Shown: in pieces, positions 33,410 through 41,534 of the stretch
Numbering within the stretch: the first letter of the stretch is position 1
How the letters are laid out: the number at the start of each line of letters is the position of its first letter
DNA from: Enterocloster bolteae
GTDB taxonomy: Bacteria; Bacillota; Clostridia; Lachnospirales; Lachnospiraceae
DNA length: 64,000 nucleotides
Assembly: GCF_002234575.2 (NCBI RefSeq)
Contig: NZ_CP022464.2
Location: 2,728,001 to 2,792,000, forward strand
Reading direction: 5' to 3'
The notes under the pieces: generated by a model
Told to the model about the DNA's origin: nothing
Databases searched by the model: none
Seen by the model: only the letters and a program-made list of their open reading frames with translations
Position numbers and translations under genes: made by a program

Positions 33410-34051
33410 ATGATTACTCTGGTGACAGGCGGAAGCGGCAGCGGAAAATCAGAATACGCGGAAGGGCTTATTCTGGACTCCCCCTGTTCCCGCCGTTTTT
33501 ATGTGGCTACCATGATTGCATATGGAAAAGAGGGACGGGATAAGGTGGAGCGCCACCGTGTGCTCCGAAAGGGAAAGGGATTCATCACCATAGAAAAGCC
33601 CCGGAATGTGGGAGAAGTGATGGTTGGAGAGTATGAGACCGGTTTAAGCCCCTTATCCCGGACCGGCCGTGCTCTTTTGCTGGAGTGCGTATCCAACCTG
33701 GCGGCCAATGAGATGTTTAAGGAGGGGACAGGGAAAACGGAAGCAGGAGAGCATCAGGGCGGTCCAATCCAATGTCTGTCCCATAAGATTGCGGAGGATA
33801 TCATTTCCCTGGCCGGACAGGTTCAGGATATGGTGATTGTCACCAATGAAGTGGATCGGGATGGAATCTGTTACGAACCTGAGACAATGGAGTATATCCG
33901 TCTCATGGGCTGCCTGAATCAGAAGCTGGCATCTGCCGCGGACCGGGTGGTGGAGGTGGTTTACGGCATTCCCGTGCCCTTAAAGCCCTCCGCCCTGGGA
34001 CCGGCAGCAATTGGGGCTGACTTTAAAAGAAGGGAGTGTCAGGGAGAATGA
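33410..34051 (+). CDS. cobU: Adenosylcobinamide kinase / adenosylcobinamide-phosphate guanylyltransferase
   Basis: Phosphorylates adenosylcobinamide and adds GMP in nucleotide-loop assembly. The 213-residue chain has Walker A LVTGGSGSGKSEYAE (residues 3-17), YVATMIAYGKEGRDKVERHR containing the histidine that would carry GMP, LLLECVSNLAANEMF, VIVTNEVDRDG and the C-terminal AADRVVEVVYGIPVPLK. A short Gly/Glu insert (TGKTEAGEHQGG) after the Walker B-like segment makes it longer than the usual 180. A second, shorter CobU-like gene lies two genes downstream. Confidence 0.88.
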   Translation: MITLVTGGSGSGKSEYAEGLILDSPCSRRFYVATMIAYGKEGRDKVERHRVLRKGKGFITIEKPRNVGEVMVGEYETGLSPLSRTGRALLLECVSNLAANEMFKEGTGKTEAGEHQGGPIQCLSHKIAEDIISLAGQVQDMVIVTNEVDRDGICYEPETMEYIRLMGCLNQKLASAADRVVEVVYGIPVPLKPSALGPAAIGADFKRRECQGE

Positions 34052-34881
34052 ACGGACTTTATTCCTGCATCATAGCAATTTCCATGTATTCCAAGATACC
34101 TATGCCCAACGTGGAGTGGAGTGAAGACCGCATGCGCTATGTCATGTGCTTTTTTCCTCTGGTGGGGATTGTCCAGGGAGCGGCCCTGGGCCTTTGGCTC
34201 CATTTTGCCCTGGATGTGCTGAATCTGTCCGTGGGTGCTGCGGCTCTTACAGGGGCAGCCATTCCCCTGCTGGTAACCGGAGGAATTCACATGGACGGTT
34301 TTCTGGATACCATGGATGCCATTCATTCCTATGGCGACAGAAGCAGAAAGCTGGAAATTTTAAAAGACCCCCATCTGGGAGCCTTTGCAGTCATTTCCTT
34401 CGGCGTTTATATGATGCTTTATCTGGGCGTTTTCCATGAATACCTGTCCCTTGTCCTGAGGGAGGACAGGGGGGACAGATATTTTCTTTATGCGGTTCCC
34501 TGTCTTGTGTTTGTGATGGAGCGGGCCTTCAGCGGCCTCTCCGTGGTCACGTTTCCCCAGGCCAAGAAGAAGGGACTGGCAGCCGGATTTGGCGGGGCAG
34601 CCAGGAAAAGGACGGATTCCCTGGTGCTGCTTCTGTGGATGCTTATTTGCCTGGCAGCAGGTGTGGCAGCCGCTAAGGTGGGATGCCACGGGGCAGGCAT
34701 GCTGGCAGGAGTCCTGCTTATGACCCATCTGGCTGTGTTCATATGGTATTACAGGATGTCCGTGAAACAGTTTGGCGGGGTGACAGGAGATTTAGCCGGA
34801 TGCTTTTTGCAGGTTTGCGAACTGGCCGGCCTGGCAGCGGCCGCAGTCCTTTTAAAAGCGGGCTTGATGGGAGGAATGTAG
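34048..34881 (+). CDS. cobS: Adenosylcobinamide-GDP ribazoletransferase (cobalamin synthase)
   Basis: Joins adenosylcobinamide-GDP to alpha-ribazole (phosphate) to give cobalamin, at the membrane. The 277-residue protein is polytopic, with about six hydrophobic segments, and shows SMYSKIPMP near the start, TGGIHMDGFLDTMDAI (about residue 77; the metal-binding DGFxDxxD motif) and ILKDPHLGAFAVI. ATG 34048 overlaps the cobU stop as ATGA and is preferred over a GTG four codons upstream. Confidence 0.92.
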   Translation: MNGLYSCIIAISMYSKIPMPNVEWSEDRMRYVMCFFPLVGIVQGAALGLWLHFALDVLNLSVGAAALTGAAIPLLVTGGIHMDGFLDTMDAIHSYGDRSRKLEILKDPHLGAFAVISFGVYMMLYLGVFHEYLSLVLREDRGDRYFLYAVPCLVFVMERAFSGLSVVTFPQAKKKGLAAGFGGAARKRTDSLVLLLWMLICLAAGVAAAKVGCHGAGMLAGVLLMTHLAVFIWYYRMSVKQFGGVTGDLAGCFLQVCELAGLAAAAVLLKAGLMGGM

Positions 34882-34883
34882 GA

Positions 34884-35315
34884 ATGATCTTGGTGACAGG
34901 AGGAAGCTTCCAGGGCAAGAGGGTGTTTGTCAGACAGTACCTGGGGGAACAGAATGCAGATGGAGCTGTCTGGACAGAGGGAGCAGAGGCCTCCTGGGAG
35001 GAATTTATGGACGGCAGGTTCTGCCGTGATTTCCAGCTCTTTGTCAGGCGGGTAATGGAGGGGAGTGCAGGCCCTTCCTTCCGTGAACAGAAGGGACCGG
35101 CCATGGACCAGATTCTTGAACAGCTTCTGGAGGAGCTGCTGGCCGGACCAAAGGACCGTGTTTTGGTGACAGATGAGATAGGCTGCGGCATCGTGCCTGC
35201 AGATGCCTTTGAACGCCTGTACCGGGAGGAGACAGGGCGGCTCTGCTGCCGGATTGCCGGGGAGGCGGATGAAGTGTGGCGGGTGTGCTGCGGGACAGGG
35301 ATACGGATTAAATAA
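34884..35315 (+). CDS. Short CobU-like protein (adenosylcobinamide kinase family)
   Basis: A 143-residue second member of the CobU family. ILVTGGSFQGKRVFVRQYL keeps the P-loop glycines and Lys but has Arg where Ser/Thr normally binds Mg2+. VLVTDEIGCGIVPADAFERLYREETGRL and ADEVWRVCCGTGIRIK closely match the CobU C-terminal half. The middle part with the guanylylated histidine is largely missing. It may be a degenerate duplicate, or it may complement the longer CobU, whose C-terminal half is less canonical (DRDGICYEPETME instead of GxGIVPxxxxxR). ATG 34884 lies three bases after cobS; the longer upstream frame overlapping cobS is a shadow. Confidence 0.75.
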   Translation: MILVTGGSFQGKRVFVRQYLGEQNADGAVWTEGAEASWEEFMDGRFCRDFQLFVRRVMEGSAGPSFREQKGPAMDQILEQLLEELLAGPKDRVLVTDEIGCGIVPADAFERLYREETGRLCCRIAGEADEVWRVCCGTGIRIK

Positions 35316-35329
35316 CGAGGAAGGTAGAC

Positions 35330-36328
35330 ATGGACATTACGTGGCTGGATATATGGAAATTTCACGGTGCGGCATTGTTGGCGGGATGTGTGATTGACTG
35401 GATCATAGGAGACCCCATATGGCTTCCCCATCCGGTGCGCCTTATGGGAACCATGATTGCAGGGACGGAATCACGGCTCAGAAAATGGACAGAGGGGACG
35501 GGAAGGAAAGGGCAGTCCCGGGCAGGGGTCATCCTCGCTGTATTCATGTGTATCATATGGTGGTGTGTTCCATGGGCAATCGTTCACGGGGCAGAGCATC
35601 TATGGCTGTCCGGGGCCTGGGCGGTTCTTCTTCTGGCAGAGGGGTTCCTGTGCAGTCTCATGCTGGCAGCCAGGGGACTGTATACAGAAAGCATGAAGGT
35701 GTGCCGCAGCCTGGAGGAAGGCAGCACCGAGGAGGCCAGATATAATGTATCCATGATTGTGGGAAGGGATACCGCAGCGCTGGATGAGGGCGGAATCGCC
35801 AGGGCAGCCGTGGAGACCGTGGCTGAAAATGCCTCTGACGGTGTCATTGCCCCCTTTTTGTTCATGGCACTTCTAGGGCCGGCAGGAGGCACGCTGTACA
35901 AGGCCGTCAACACCATGGATTCCATGGTGGGATACAAAAATGACAGATACATGTACTTCGGCCGCTGTGCAGCCAGGCTGGACGACCTGCTTAATCTGGC
36001 GCCGGCCAGGCTGACCGGAATCCTTATGGTTCTGGGGGCATGGGTTCTGCCGGGCATGGACGGGGCTCATGCCTTTAAGGTGTTCCTTCGGGACAGGAAA
36101 CGCCATGCCAGCCCTAATTCCGCCCACGGCGAGGCCGCCTGTGCAGGCGCCCTTCATCTCCGCCTGGCCGGTGACGCCTGGTACTTCGGAACTCTTCATA
36201 AAAAGCCGTATATCGGGGATGATGACAGGCAAATCCAACCGGCGGACATAAGGCGTGCCAACCGTCTTATGTTTTTTGCGGAGGGGATGATGGTCCTTGG
36301 TCTGGCTGTGCTTATTATGATTTTGTGA
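35330..36328 (+). CDS. cbiB: Adenosylcobinamide-phosphate synthase
   Basis: Attaches (R)-1-amino-2-propanol phosphate to adenosylcobyric acid, at the membrane. The 332-residue polytopic protein has the family start (AGCVIDWIIGDPIWLPHPVRLMG), VGRDTAALDEGGIARAAVETVAENASDGVIAPF (about 140-172) and NTMDSMVGYKNDRY, then SPNSAHGEAACAGAL. It follows the short CobU gene by 14 bp. Its partner CobD, which supplies the aminopropanol phosphate, is the next gene. Confidence 0.93.
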   Translation: MDITWLDIWKFHGAALLAGCVIDWIIGDPIWLPHPVRLMGTMIAGTESRLRKWTEGTGRKGQSRAGVILAVFMCIIWWCVPWAIVHGAEHLWLSGAWAVLLLAEGFLCSLMLAARGLYTESMKVCRSLEEGSTEEARYNVSMIVGRDTAALDEGGIARAAVETVAENASDGVIAPFLFMALLGPAGGTLYKAVNTMDSMVGYKNDRYMYFGRCAARLDDLLNLAPARLTGILMVLGAWVLPGMDGAHAFKVFLRDRKRHASPNSAHGEAACAGALHLRLAGDAWYFGTLHKKPYIGDDDRQIQPADIRRANRLMFFAEGMMVLGLAVLIMIL

Positions 36329-36403
36329 TACCATTCTGGTTTTGCCAAAACAGCCGGCGGGGGTAGAAAAGGATAGCTGTAAAAAAGATATATGGAGGTT
36401 ATT

Positions 36404-37528
36404 ATGGAATATCAACACGGCGGTGACATATACAGCCAGGACATACAGATGGATTATTCTGCCAATATCAATCCCCTCGGCATGCCGGAGGCGGTCAGGC
36501 AGGCTCTGAGGGACTGCCTGGAGAGGGAGGTATGCAGCCTGTACCCGGACAGCCGGTGTGAAAGGCTGAGACAGGCCCTGGGCAGGCATCACGGGGTGGA
36601 GGATAAATGGATTATCTGCGGCAACGGGGCAGCTGATTTGATATTCGGACTGGCAGCTGCGCTGCGCCCTGTACGCGGGCTGGTGACAGCTCCCGCCTTT
36701 TCCGAGTATGAGCAGGCATTGAGGTCGGTGGGATGCAGGACCGACTATTATTATCTCAGGGAAGACAGGGGGTTTGCTCTGGACGCGGCAGGGATGTGCG
36801 GCTGTGTCCGGGCGGCGGCAGAGAGGGGCGAGCCCTACGATGTGGTGTTCCTCTGCAATCCCAACAATCCCACGGGGATACCCGTTAAAAAGGAAGAGGT
36901 TAAGCAGCTGGCAGATACTTGTGAGCGGCTGGGGGCTTACCTGGCAGTGGATGAATGCTTCTGCGATTTTCTGGATAATTCAGAATTATATTCTGTCATA
37001 CCTGACCTGGCCCGGTTTACGCATCTGTTTGTCCTTAAGGCATTTACAAAGCTGTATGCCATGGCCGGGCTGCGGCTGGGCTACGGCCTTTGCAGCGACA
37101 GCGGCCTTCTGGAGCGGCTTCAGGCAGTACGCCAGCCCTGGTCCGTGTCCGGCCCGGCCCAGTGCGCCGGCGTGGCGGCCCTTGGAGAGACGGATTTTGC
37201 GGAGCACACCAGAGCGGTGCTTAAGGGTGAGCGGGAGAGGCTTTCTGCCGCCCTCCATGACCTGGGCTTTCAGGTATATCCATCCCAGGCCAATTATCTG
37301 TTCTTTCGGGACCGGGAAGAGGACGGAATCCTGGAAAAAGGCCGGCTTTACCAGGAGCTGCTGGGCCGGCGCATCCTGATCCGCAGCTGTGCCAATTATC
37401 CGGGGCTGGACTCATCCTTTTACCGTATCTGTGTTAAGCTGAGGCAGGACAATGAACAGCTCATCCGGGAAATGGCCCGGGTGCTTGAGAGGAGGAAACC
37501 ATGTCCCAACATACAAAGTCAATCATGA
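36404..37528 (+). CDS. cobD: Threonine-phosphate decarboxylase
   Basis: PLP-dependent conversion of L-threonine O-3-phosphate to aminopropanol phosphate, the linker used by CbiB. The 374-residue class I aminotransferase-fold protein shows YSANINPLGMP near the start, the turn FLCNPNNPTGIP, AVDECFCDFL with the PLP-pyridine Asp, and KAFTKLYAMAGLRLGYG with the Schiff-base lysine (FTK). ATG 36404 is used: GGAGG lies six bases upstream, better than the ATG at 36392. It overlaps cbiP by 28 bp. Confidence 0.92.
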   Translation: MEYQHGGDIYSQDIQMDYSANINPLGMPEAVRQALRDCLEREVCSLYPDSRCERLRQALGRHHGVEDKWIICGNGAADLIFGLAAALRPVRGLVTAPAFSEYEQALRSVGCRTDYYYLREDRGFALDAAGMCGCVRAAAERGEPYDVVFLCNPNNPTGIPVKKEEVKQLADTCERLGAYLAVDECFCDFLDNSELYSVIPDLARFTHLFVLKAFTKLYAMAGLRLGYGLCSDSGLLERLQAVRQPWSVSGPAQCAGVAALGETDFAEHTRAVLKGERERLSAALHDLGFQVYPSQANYLFFRDREEDGILEKGRLYQELLGRRILIRSCANYPGLDSSFYRICVKLRQDNEQLIREMARVLERRKPCPNIQSQS

Positions 37529-39189
37529 TTCAGGGAACCATGTCCAATGCGGGAAAGAGCATCCTGGCAGCCGGGCTGTGCCGTATTTTTCACCAGGACG
37601 GCTACAGGACAGCGCCTTTTAAATCCCAGAACATGGCCCTTAATTCCTACATAACTCCGGAAGGGCTGGAGATGGGACGGGCCCAGGCCGTACAGGCGGA
37701 GGCGGCGGGAATTGTCCCTAATGCGGATATGAATCCCATTCTTTTAAAACCCACCACAGATGTGGGAAGCCAGGTTATCGTCCATGGAATTTCCAGGGGC
37801 AATATGAAGGCCAGGGATTATTTTGCCTGTAAGAAATCCCTGGTGCCGGATATTATGGCCTCCTACCGGCGGCTGGAGGAGCAGTACGATGTCATTGTCA
37901 TAGAGGGCGCCGGAAGCCCGGCCGAGATTAACCTGAAAACCGATGATATCGTGAACATGGGCATGGCGGACATGGCGGACGCCCCGGTGCTTCTGGTGGG
38001 GGACATTGACAGGGGAGGTGTCTTTGCACAGCTCTACGGTACGGTGGCCCTGCTGGCAGAGGAGGAGAGAAAGCGGGTAAAGGGATTAATCATCAACAAA
38101 TTCAGAGGCGACAGGTCCATACTGGCTCCCGGGATTTCCATGCTGGAGGATCTGTGCGGTATACCGGTGGTGGGGGTGATACCCTATATGGATGTGGATA
38201 TCGAGGATGAGGACAGCCTGAGCAGCCGCCTGGAGACAGGAAAAGGCAAAGCACCTGCTGCGGTGGATTTGGCTGTGATCCGCTTTCCGCGCATCTCTAA
38301 TTTTACGGATTTTAATGTGTTTTCAGGAATCCCCGGGGTGTCGCTGCGCTATGTGACAAGGGCTTGTGACCTTGGAACCCCCGACATGGTCATCCTTCCC
38401 GGCACCAAGAATACCATTCATGACCTGCTGTGGATGCGTCAGAACGGTCTGGAGGCGGCAATCCTTAAGCTGGCGGACCGTCAGGTGCCGGTGTGGGGAA
38501 TCTGCGGCGGCTACCAGATGATGGGAGAGGTGCTGGTGGACGAAAAAGGGGTGGAGTCGGACCTCCCTTCACGGACATCCGGAATGGGCCTTCTTCCCCT
38601 TAAAACGGAGTTTGAGAAAGAAAAGATAAGGACCCAGGTGGAAGGCGCGTTCGGCCAGCTGGACGGCTGCCTTGGCGGGTTGTCCGGAAAATCCATTGAG
38701 GGATATGAAATCCACATGGGCCGCACGTACATTGACCGGGAAGAGGGGGCTGCGGATACAGCCAGAATCGTTTCCTGGCGCAGGGAACCGGAAATATGCC
38801 GCCCCATGGACTATGTGATGGAAACGGGAAAGGACAGGCTTTTATCCAGAAAGGCCAGAATGGACGGGTGGAACAGGGGAAATATCTACGGCACCTATGT
38901 ACACGGAATCTTTGACAGCCCCGGAATCGCCAGGACAGTGGCAGAGGCCCTGGCCGCTGCAAAGGGCCTCTGCCTGGAACAGGCGGCGGATATGGATTAC
39001 CGCACGTACAGACAGCAGCAGTATGACAAGCTCGCAGAAGAGCTCAGGGAGAATCTGGACATGGCTGCCGTGTACAGAATCATGGGCATCAGCCAAAAAG
39101 GAAAAATGGGCATCAGCCAAAAAGGAAAAGGAGAGGAGAAGCCGGATGACGGATATACAGTTGGAACAGGTACTGCCGGGAGACATTGA
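37501..39189 (+). CDS. cbiP: Cobyric acid synthase (glutamine-hydrolysing)
   Basis: Amidates side chains b, d, e and g of adenosylcobyrinate diamide using ATP and glutamine. The 562-residue protein has the P-loop-like IQGTMSNAGKSILAAGLCR (residues 10-28), FKSQNMALNS, VIEGAGSPAEINL, and a C-terminal GATase with nucleophile Cys in VWGICGGYQMMGE and YGTYVHGIFD. Two perfect 24-bp repeats near the 3' end give MGISQKGK twice. That tail is outside the family core and overlaps the start of cbiC. Confidence 0.93.
   Translation: MSQHTKSIMIQGTMSNAGKSILAAGLCRIFHQDGYRTAPFKSQNMALNSYITPEGLEMGRAQAVQAEAAGIVPNADMNPILLKPTTDVGSQVIVHGISRGNMKARDYFACKKSLVPDIMASYRRLEEQYDVIVIEGAGSPAEINLKTDDIVNMGMADMADAPVLLVGDIDRGGVFAQLYGTVALLAEEERKRVKGLIINKFRGDRSILAPGISMLEDLCGIPVVGVIPYMDVDIEDEDSLSSRLETGKGKAPAAVDLAVIRFPRISNFTDFNVFSGIPGVSLRYVTRACDLGTPDMVILPGTKNTIHDLLWMRQNGLEAAILKLADRQVPVWGICGGYQMMGEVLVDEKGVESDLPSRTSGMGLLPLKTEFEKEKIRTQVEGAFGQLDGCLGGLSGKSIEGYEIHMGRTYIDREEGAADTARIVSWRREPEICRPMDYVMETGKDRLLSRKARMDGWNRGNIYGTYVHGIFDSPGIARTVAEALAAAKGLCLEQAADMDYRTYRQQQYDKLAEELRENLDMAAVYRIMGISQKGKMGISQKGKGEEKPDDGYTVGTGTAGRH
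39082..39129 (+). repeat. Perfect 24-bp tandem repeat, two copies, in cbiP
   Basis: Units 39082-39105 and 39106-39129 are identical and keep the frame, encoding MGISQKGK twice in the CbiP tail. The repeat ends 16 bp before the cbiC start and may tune the spacing of its ribosome-binding region. Confidence 0.9.
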
Positions 39190-39823
39190 GAGGCGCAGTT
39201 TTGAGATCATACAGGAGGAACTGTCCTTACGGGGGATTTATCTGGAGCCTGAAAATGAAATGGTTATCAAGAGGGCCATCCACACCACGGCGGATTTTGA
39301 CTATGCACAAAACCTGGTATTTTCCGGTCAGGCAGTGAAAAGAGGAACAGAGGCCTTAAAAGCAGGAGCTGTCATTGTCACGGATACCAATATGGGGCTG
39401 TCCGGGATCAATAAAAAAGGGCTGTCCGCCCTGGGCGGGGAAGCCTTCTGTTTTATGGCAGATGAGGATGTGGCCCTGCAGGCAAAGGAACAGGGCACCA
39501 CCAGAGCTGTGGCCAGCATGGAGAAGGCGGCCAGGCTCTACGGGCTGAAGGGGCGTCCGCTGATTTTTGCCGTGGGCAATGCGCCCACGGCCCTGGTCCG
39601 CATATATGAGCTTATAGAAGAAGGACTGGCCGCCCCTGCCCTTGTCATCGGAGTGCCGGTGGGATTCGTGAATGTGGTCCAGTCCAAGGAACTGATTCTG
39701 ACCCTGGAGGATACGCCGTATATTGTGGCAAGGGGAAGAAAAGGCGGCAGCAATGTTGCCGCCGCCATCTGTAACGCGCTGTTATACCAGATTCCGGTGC
39801 AGGGCGTTGCAGAAAGTACTTAA
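39146..39823 (+). CDS. cbiC: Cobalt-precorrin-8 methylmutase
   Basis: Moves the C11 methyl group to C12, giving cobyrinate. The 225-residue protein shows IERRSFEIIQEE (14-25), IKRAIHTTADFDYAQNLVF (His is the catalytic residue), VITDTNMGLSGINKKGL, FAVGNAPTALVRIYEL and GVPVGFVNVVQSKELI. A far upstream frame is open, but ATG 39146, inside the end of cbiP, matches the family start and has GGAGAGGA just before it. It is the last gene of the operon and stops 15 bp before the convergent purF-like stop; no terminator hairpin fits between them. Confidence 0.92.
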   Translation: MTDIQLEQVLPGDIERRSFEIIQEELSLRGIYLEPENEMVIKRAIHTTADFDYAQNLVFSGQAVKRGTEALKAGAVIVTDTNMGLSGINKKGLSALGGEAFCFMADEDVALQAKEQGTTRAVASMEKAARLYGLKGRPLIFAVGNAPTALVRIYELIEEGLAAPALVIGVPVGFVNVVQSKELILTLEDTPYIVARGRKGGSNVAAAICNALLYQIPVQGVAEST

Positions 39824-39838
39824 TACACACGCTCCGGT

Positions 39839-41245
39839 CTATTTCCGGCCGCTCCAGCAGTAGGTGCAGAGCTTGCAGGGGGAGATTCCGATGGACTTTA
39901 CCAGGTCATCCAGCCTGTGGTAACGCAGGGTGGTGAATCCCAGGCGCTTGCGGATTTCCTCAATCATCTCCTTGTAATTGGCGCTGTCCGGGTCTGTGTA
40001 AGTGTTTAGCACATCCCGGGACACATTGTCGCCCTCTCTGTCCCGTATGATGCGTCTGGTAATCAGATCCAGCTCTGAGGTGGAACGGGAGAAGTTGAGG
40101 TAGGGGCATCCGAACATAAGAGGAGGGCAGGCCGGGCGTATATGCACTTCCTTTGCGCCGCTCTGGTACAGGAATTCCGTTGTCTCACCCAGCTGGGTGC
40201 CCCGCACGATAGAGTCGTCGATGAGCAGCAGCTTTTTGCCGCGGATCAGCGCGTCCACAGGAATCAGCTTCATGCGGGCGATCAGATTTCTCTGGCCCTG
40301 GTTCTGGGGCATGAAGGAGCGCGGCCATGTGGGGGTGTACTTGATGAAGGGACGGGCAAACGGAATGCCGGATTCATTGGCATACCCGATGGCGTGGGCG
40401 ATGCCTGAGTCGGGAATGCCCGCAACCACCTCGGGCTGCGCGTCATCCCTCTTTGCCAGCAGCTTTCCGCACTCGTAGCGCATGCTCTCCACATTGATTC
40501 CCTCGTAACTGGATGTAGGGTATCCGTAGTATACCCACAGGAAGGAGCATATCTTCATTTCTTCCCTGGGAGGGCTGACCGTCTCCACGCTTTCAGGCGT
40601 CATATATACGATCTCACCGGGCCCCAGTTCTTTGTAGTCCGTATATCCCAGATTGATGTAAGCAAAGCTTTCAAAGGAGGCGCAGTAGGCATCATCCTTG
40701 TGCCCGATGACAATGGGGGTCCTTCCGAATTTATCTCTGGACGCATAGATTCCTTCCGGAGTCAGCAGCAGGATGGACATGGATCCCTCTATTTTTTCCT
40801 GGGCATAGAGAAGCCCTTCCACCAAGGTGGATTTCTGGTTGATAAGGGCAGCCACCAGCTCCGTAGCATTGATACGCCCATGGCTCATTTCCATGAAATG
40901 GATATGGCCGTTTTCGTAGGCTGATGCCACCAGCTCCGCCTCGTTGTTGATTTTACCCACTGTGGTTATGGCAAAGCTGCCCAGATGGGACTGTATCAGA
41001 AGGGGCTGGGGTTCGTTGTCGGAAATACATCCGATTCCCAATGTTCCTTCCAGCTCGTCCAAATCCCCGTCAAACTTCGTACGGAAGGGGGTATTTTCTA
41101 TATTGTGGATGGACCTCGTAAAGCCCTGGCTGCCGTATACGGCCATTCCGCCTCTCTTAGTCCCCAGATGGGAGTGGTAATCCACTCCGAAAAATAAGTC
41201 CAGGGTACAGCTGTTTTTTGATGCAACACCAAATATTCCGCCCAT
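39839..41245 (-). CDS. Amidophosphoribosyltransferase-like protein lacking the N-terminal Cys
   Basis: A 468-residue PurF homologue. It has the Ntn glutamine-amidotransferase fold (1-230; LGTKRGGMAVYG) and the phosphoribosyltransferase domain with the PRPP loop LLLIDDSIVRGTQL. Cysteines in MFGCPYLN and in the C-terminal CKLCTYC suggest the [4Fe-4S] cluster of PurF. PurF enzymes begin M-C-G-I, and Cys2 becomes the glutaminase nucleophile after Met removal; this one begins M-G-G-I-F-G. It should lack glutaminase activity unless the start or residue is misread. It may use ammonia, be a regulator, or be a paralogue. AGAGGT lies seven bases before ATG 41245. Confidence 0.85.
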   Translation of the reverse strand: MGGIFGVASKNSCTLDLFFGVDYHSHLGTKRGGMAVYGSQGFTRSIHNIENTPFRTKFDGDLDELEGTLGIGCISDNEPQPLLIQSHLGSFAITTVGKINNEAELVASAYENGHIHFMEMSHGRINATELVAALINQKSTLVEGLLYAQEKIEGSMSILLLTPEGIYASRDKFGRTPIVIGHKDDAYCASFESFAYINLGYTDYKELGPGEIVYMTPESVETVSPPREEMKICSFLWVYYGYPTSSYEGINVESMRYECGKLLAKRDDAQPEVVAGIPDSGIAHAIGYANESGIPFARPFIKYTPTWPRSFMPQNQGQRNLIARMKLIPVDALIRGKKLLLIDDSIVRGTQLGETTEFLYQSGAKEVHIRPACPPLMFGCPYLNFSRSTSELDLITRRIIRDREGDNVSRDVLNTYTDPDSANYKEMIEEIRKRLGFTTLRYHRLDDLVKSIGISPCKLCTYCWSGRK

Positions 41246-41323
41246 ATGTCATACCTCTTTTATCTATGTGTTTGTTTTATGTTATCACAGTTGATTGCGG
41301 CTCTGTCTGCCGGTTACGGACTT

Positions 41324-41353
41324 ATCATAACATATATTAGTAGTACAGGACAA
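41324..41353 (-). promoter_or_regulatory. Predicted promoter of the purF-like gene
   Basis: On the minus strand: TTGTCC (41353-41348), 18 bp, extended -10 TGT-TATGAT (41332-41324), 79 bp before the start. The TGTTATGATA string is the same as in the purL promoter. Confidence 0.5.
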
Positions 41354-41414
41354 TATGATTGATATATTATTTATACTTATGAGAAACTATAAGCATGCCC
41401 GGAGGGGCCTTCCG

Positions 41415-41426
41415 GTGAATATTCAC
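41415..41426. promoter_or_regulatory. Perfect palindrome upstream of pectinesterase promoter
   Basis: GTGAATATTCAC is a 12-bp perfect palindrome 12 bp upstream of the -35 box, next to a CCGGAGG/CTTCCGG hairpin (41398-41414). It is a possible activator site; no regulator is assigned. Confidence 0.35.
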
Positions 41427-41438
41427 TTGCGCGCCGGG

Positions 41439-41467
41439 ATGACAATTCCATGCATTTGAGGTATACT
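41439..41467 (+). promoter_or_regulatory. Predicted promoter of the pectinesterase gene
   Basis: ATGACA (41439-41444; 5/6), 17 bp, TATACT (41462-41467; 5/6), 67 bp before ATG 41535. Confidence 0.55.
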
Positions 41468-41534
41468 TGTGATAAAACTTGTGATGAATTTTCTGGAGCT
41501 TTCAGTTATGATCCGGAAATGAGGAGGCTTGCAA

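Noticed and set aside
34683..34883. Upstream extension of the short CobU-like frame into cobS
   Set aside because: The extension is antagonistic to the cobS frame, and the P-loop of the family lies at the very start of the protein from 34884.
38897..39145. Long upstream extension of the cbiC frame into cbiP
   Set aside because: It overlaps the conserved C-terminal domain of CbiP, and the family N-terminus begins at 39146.
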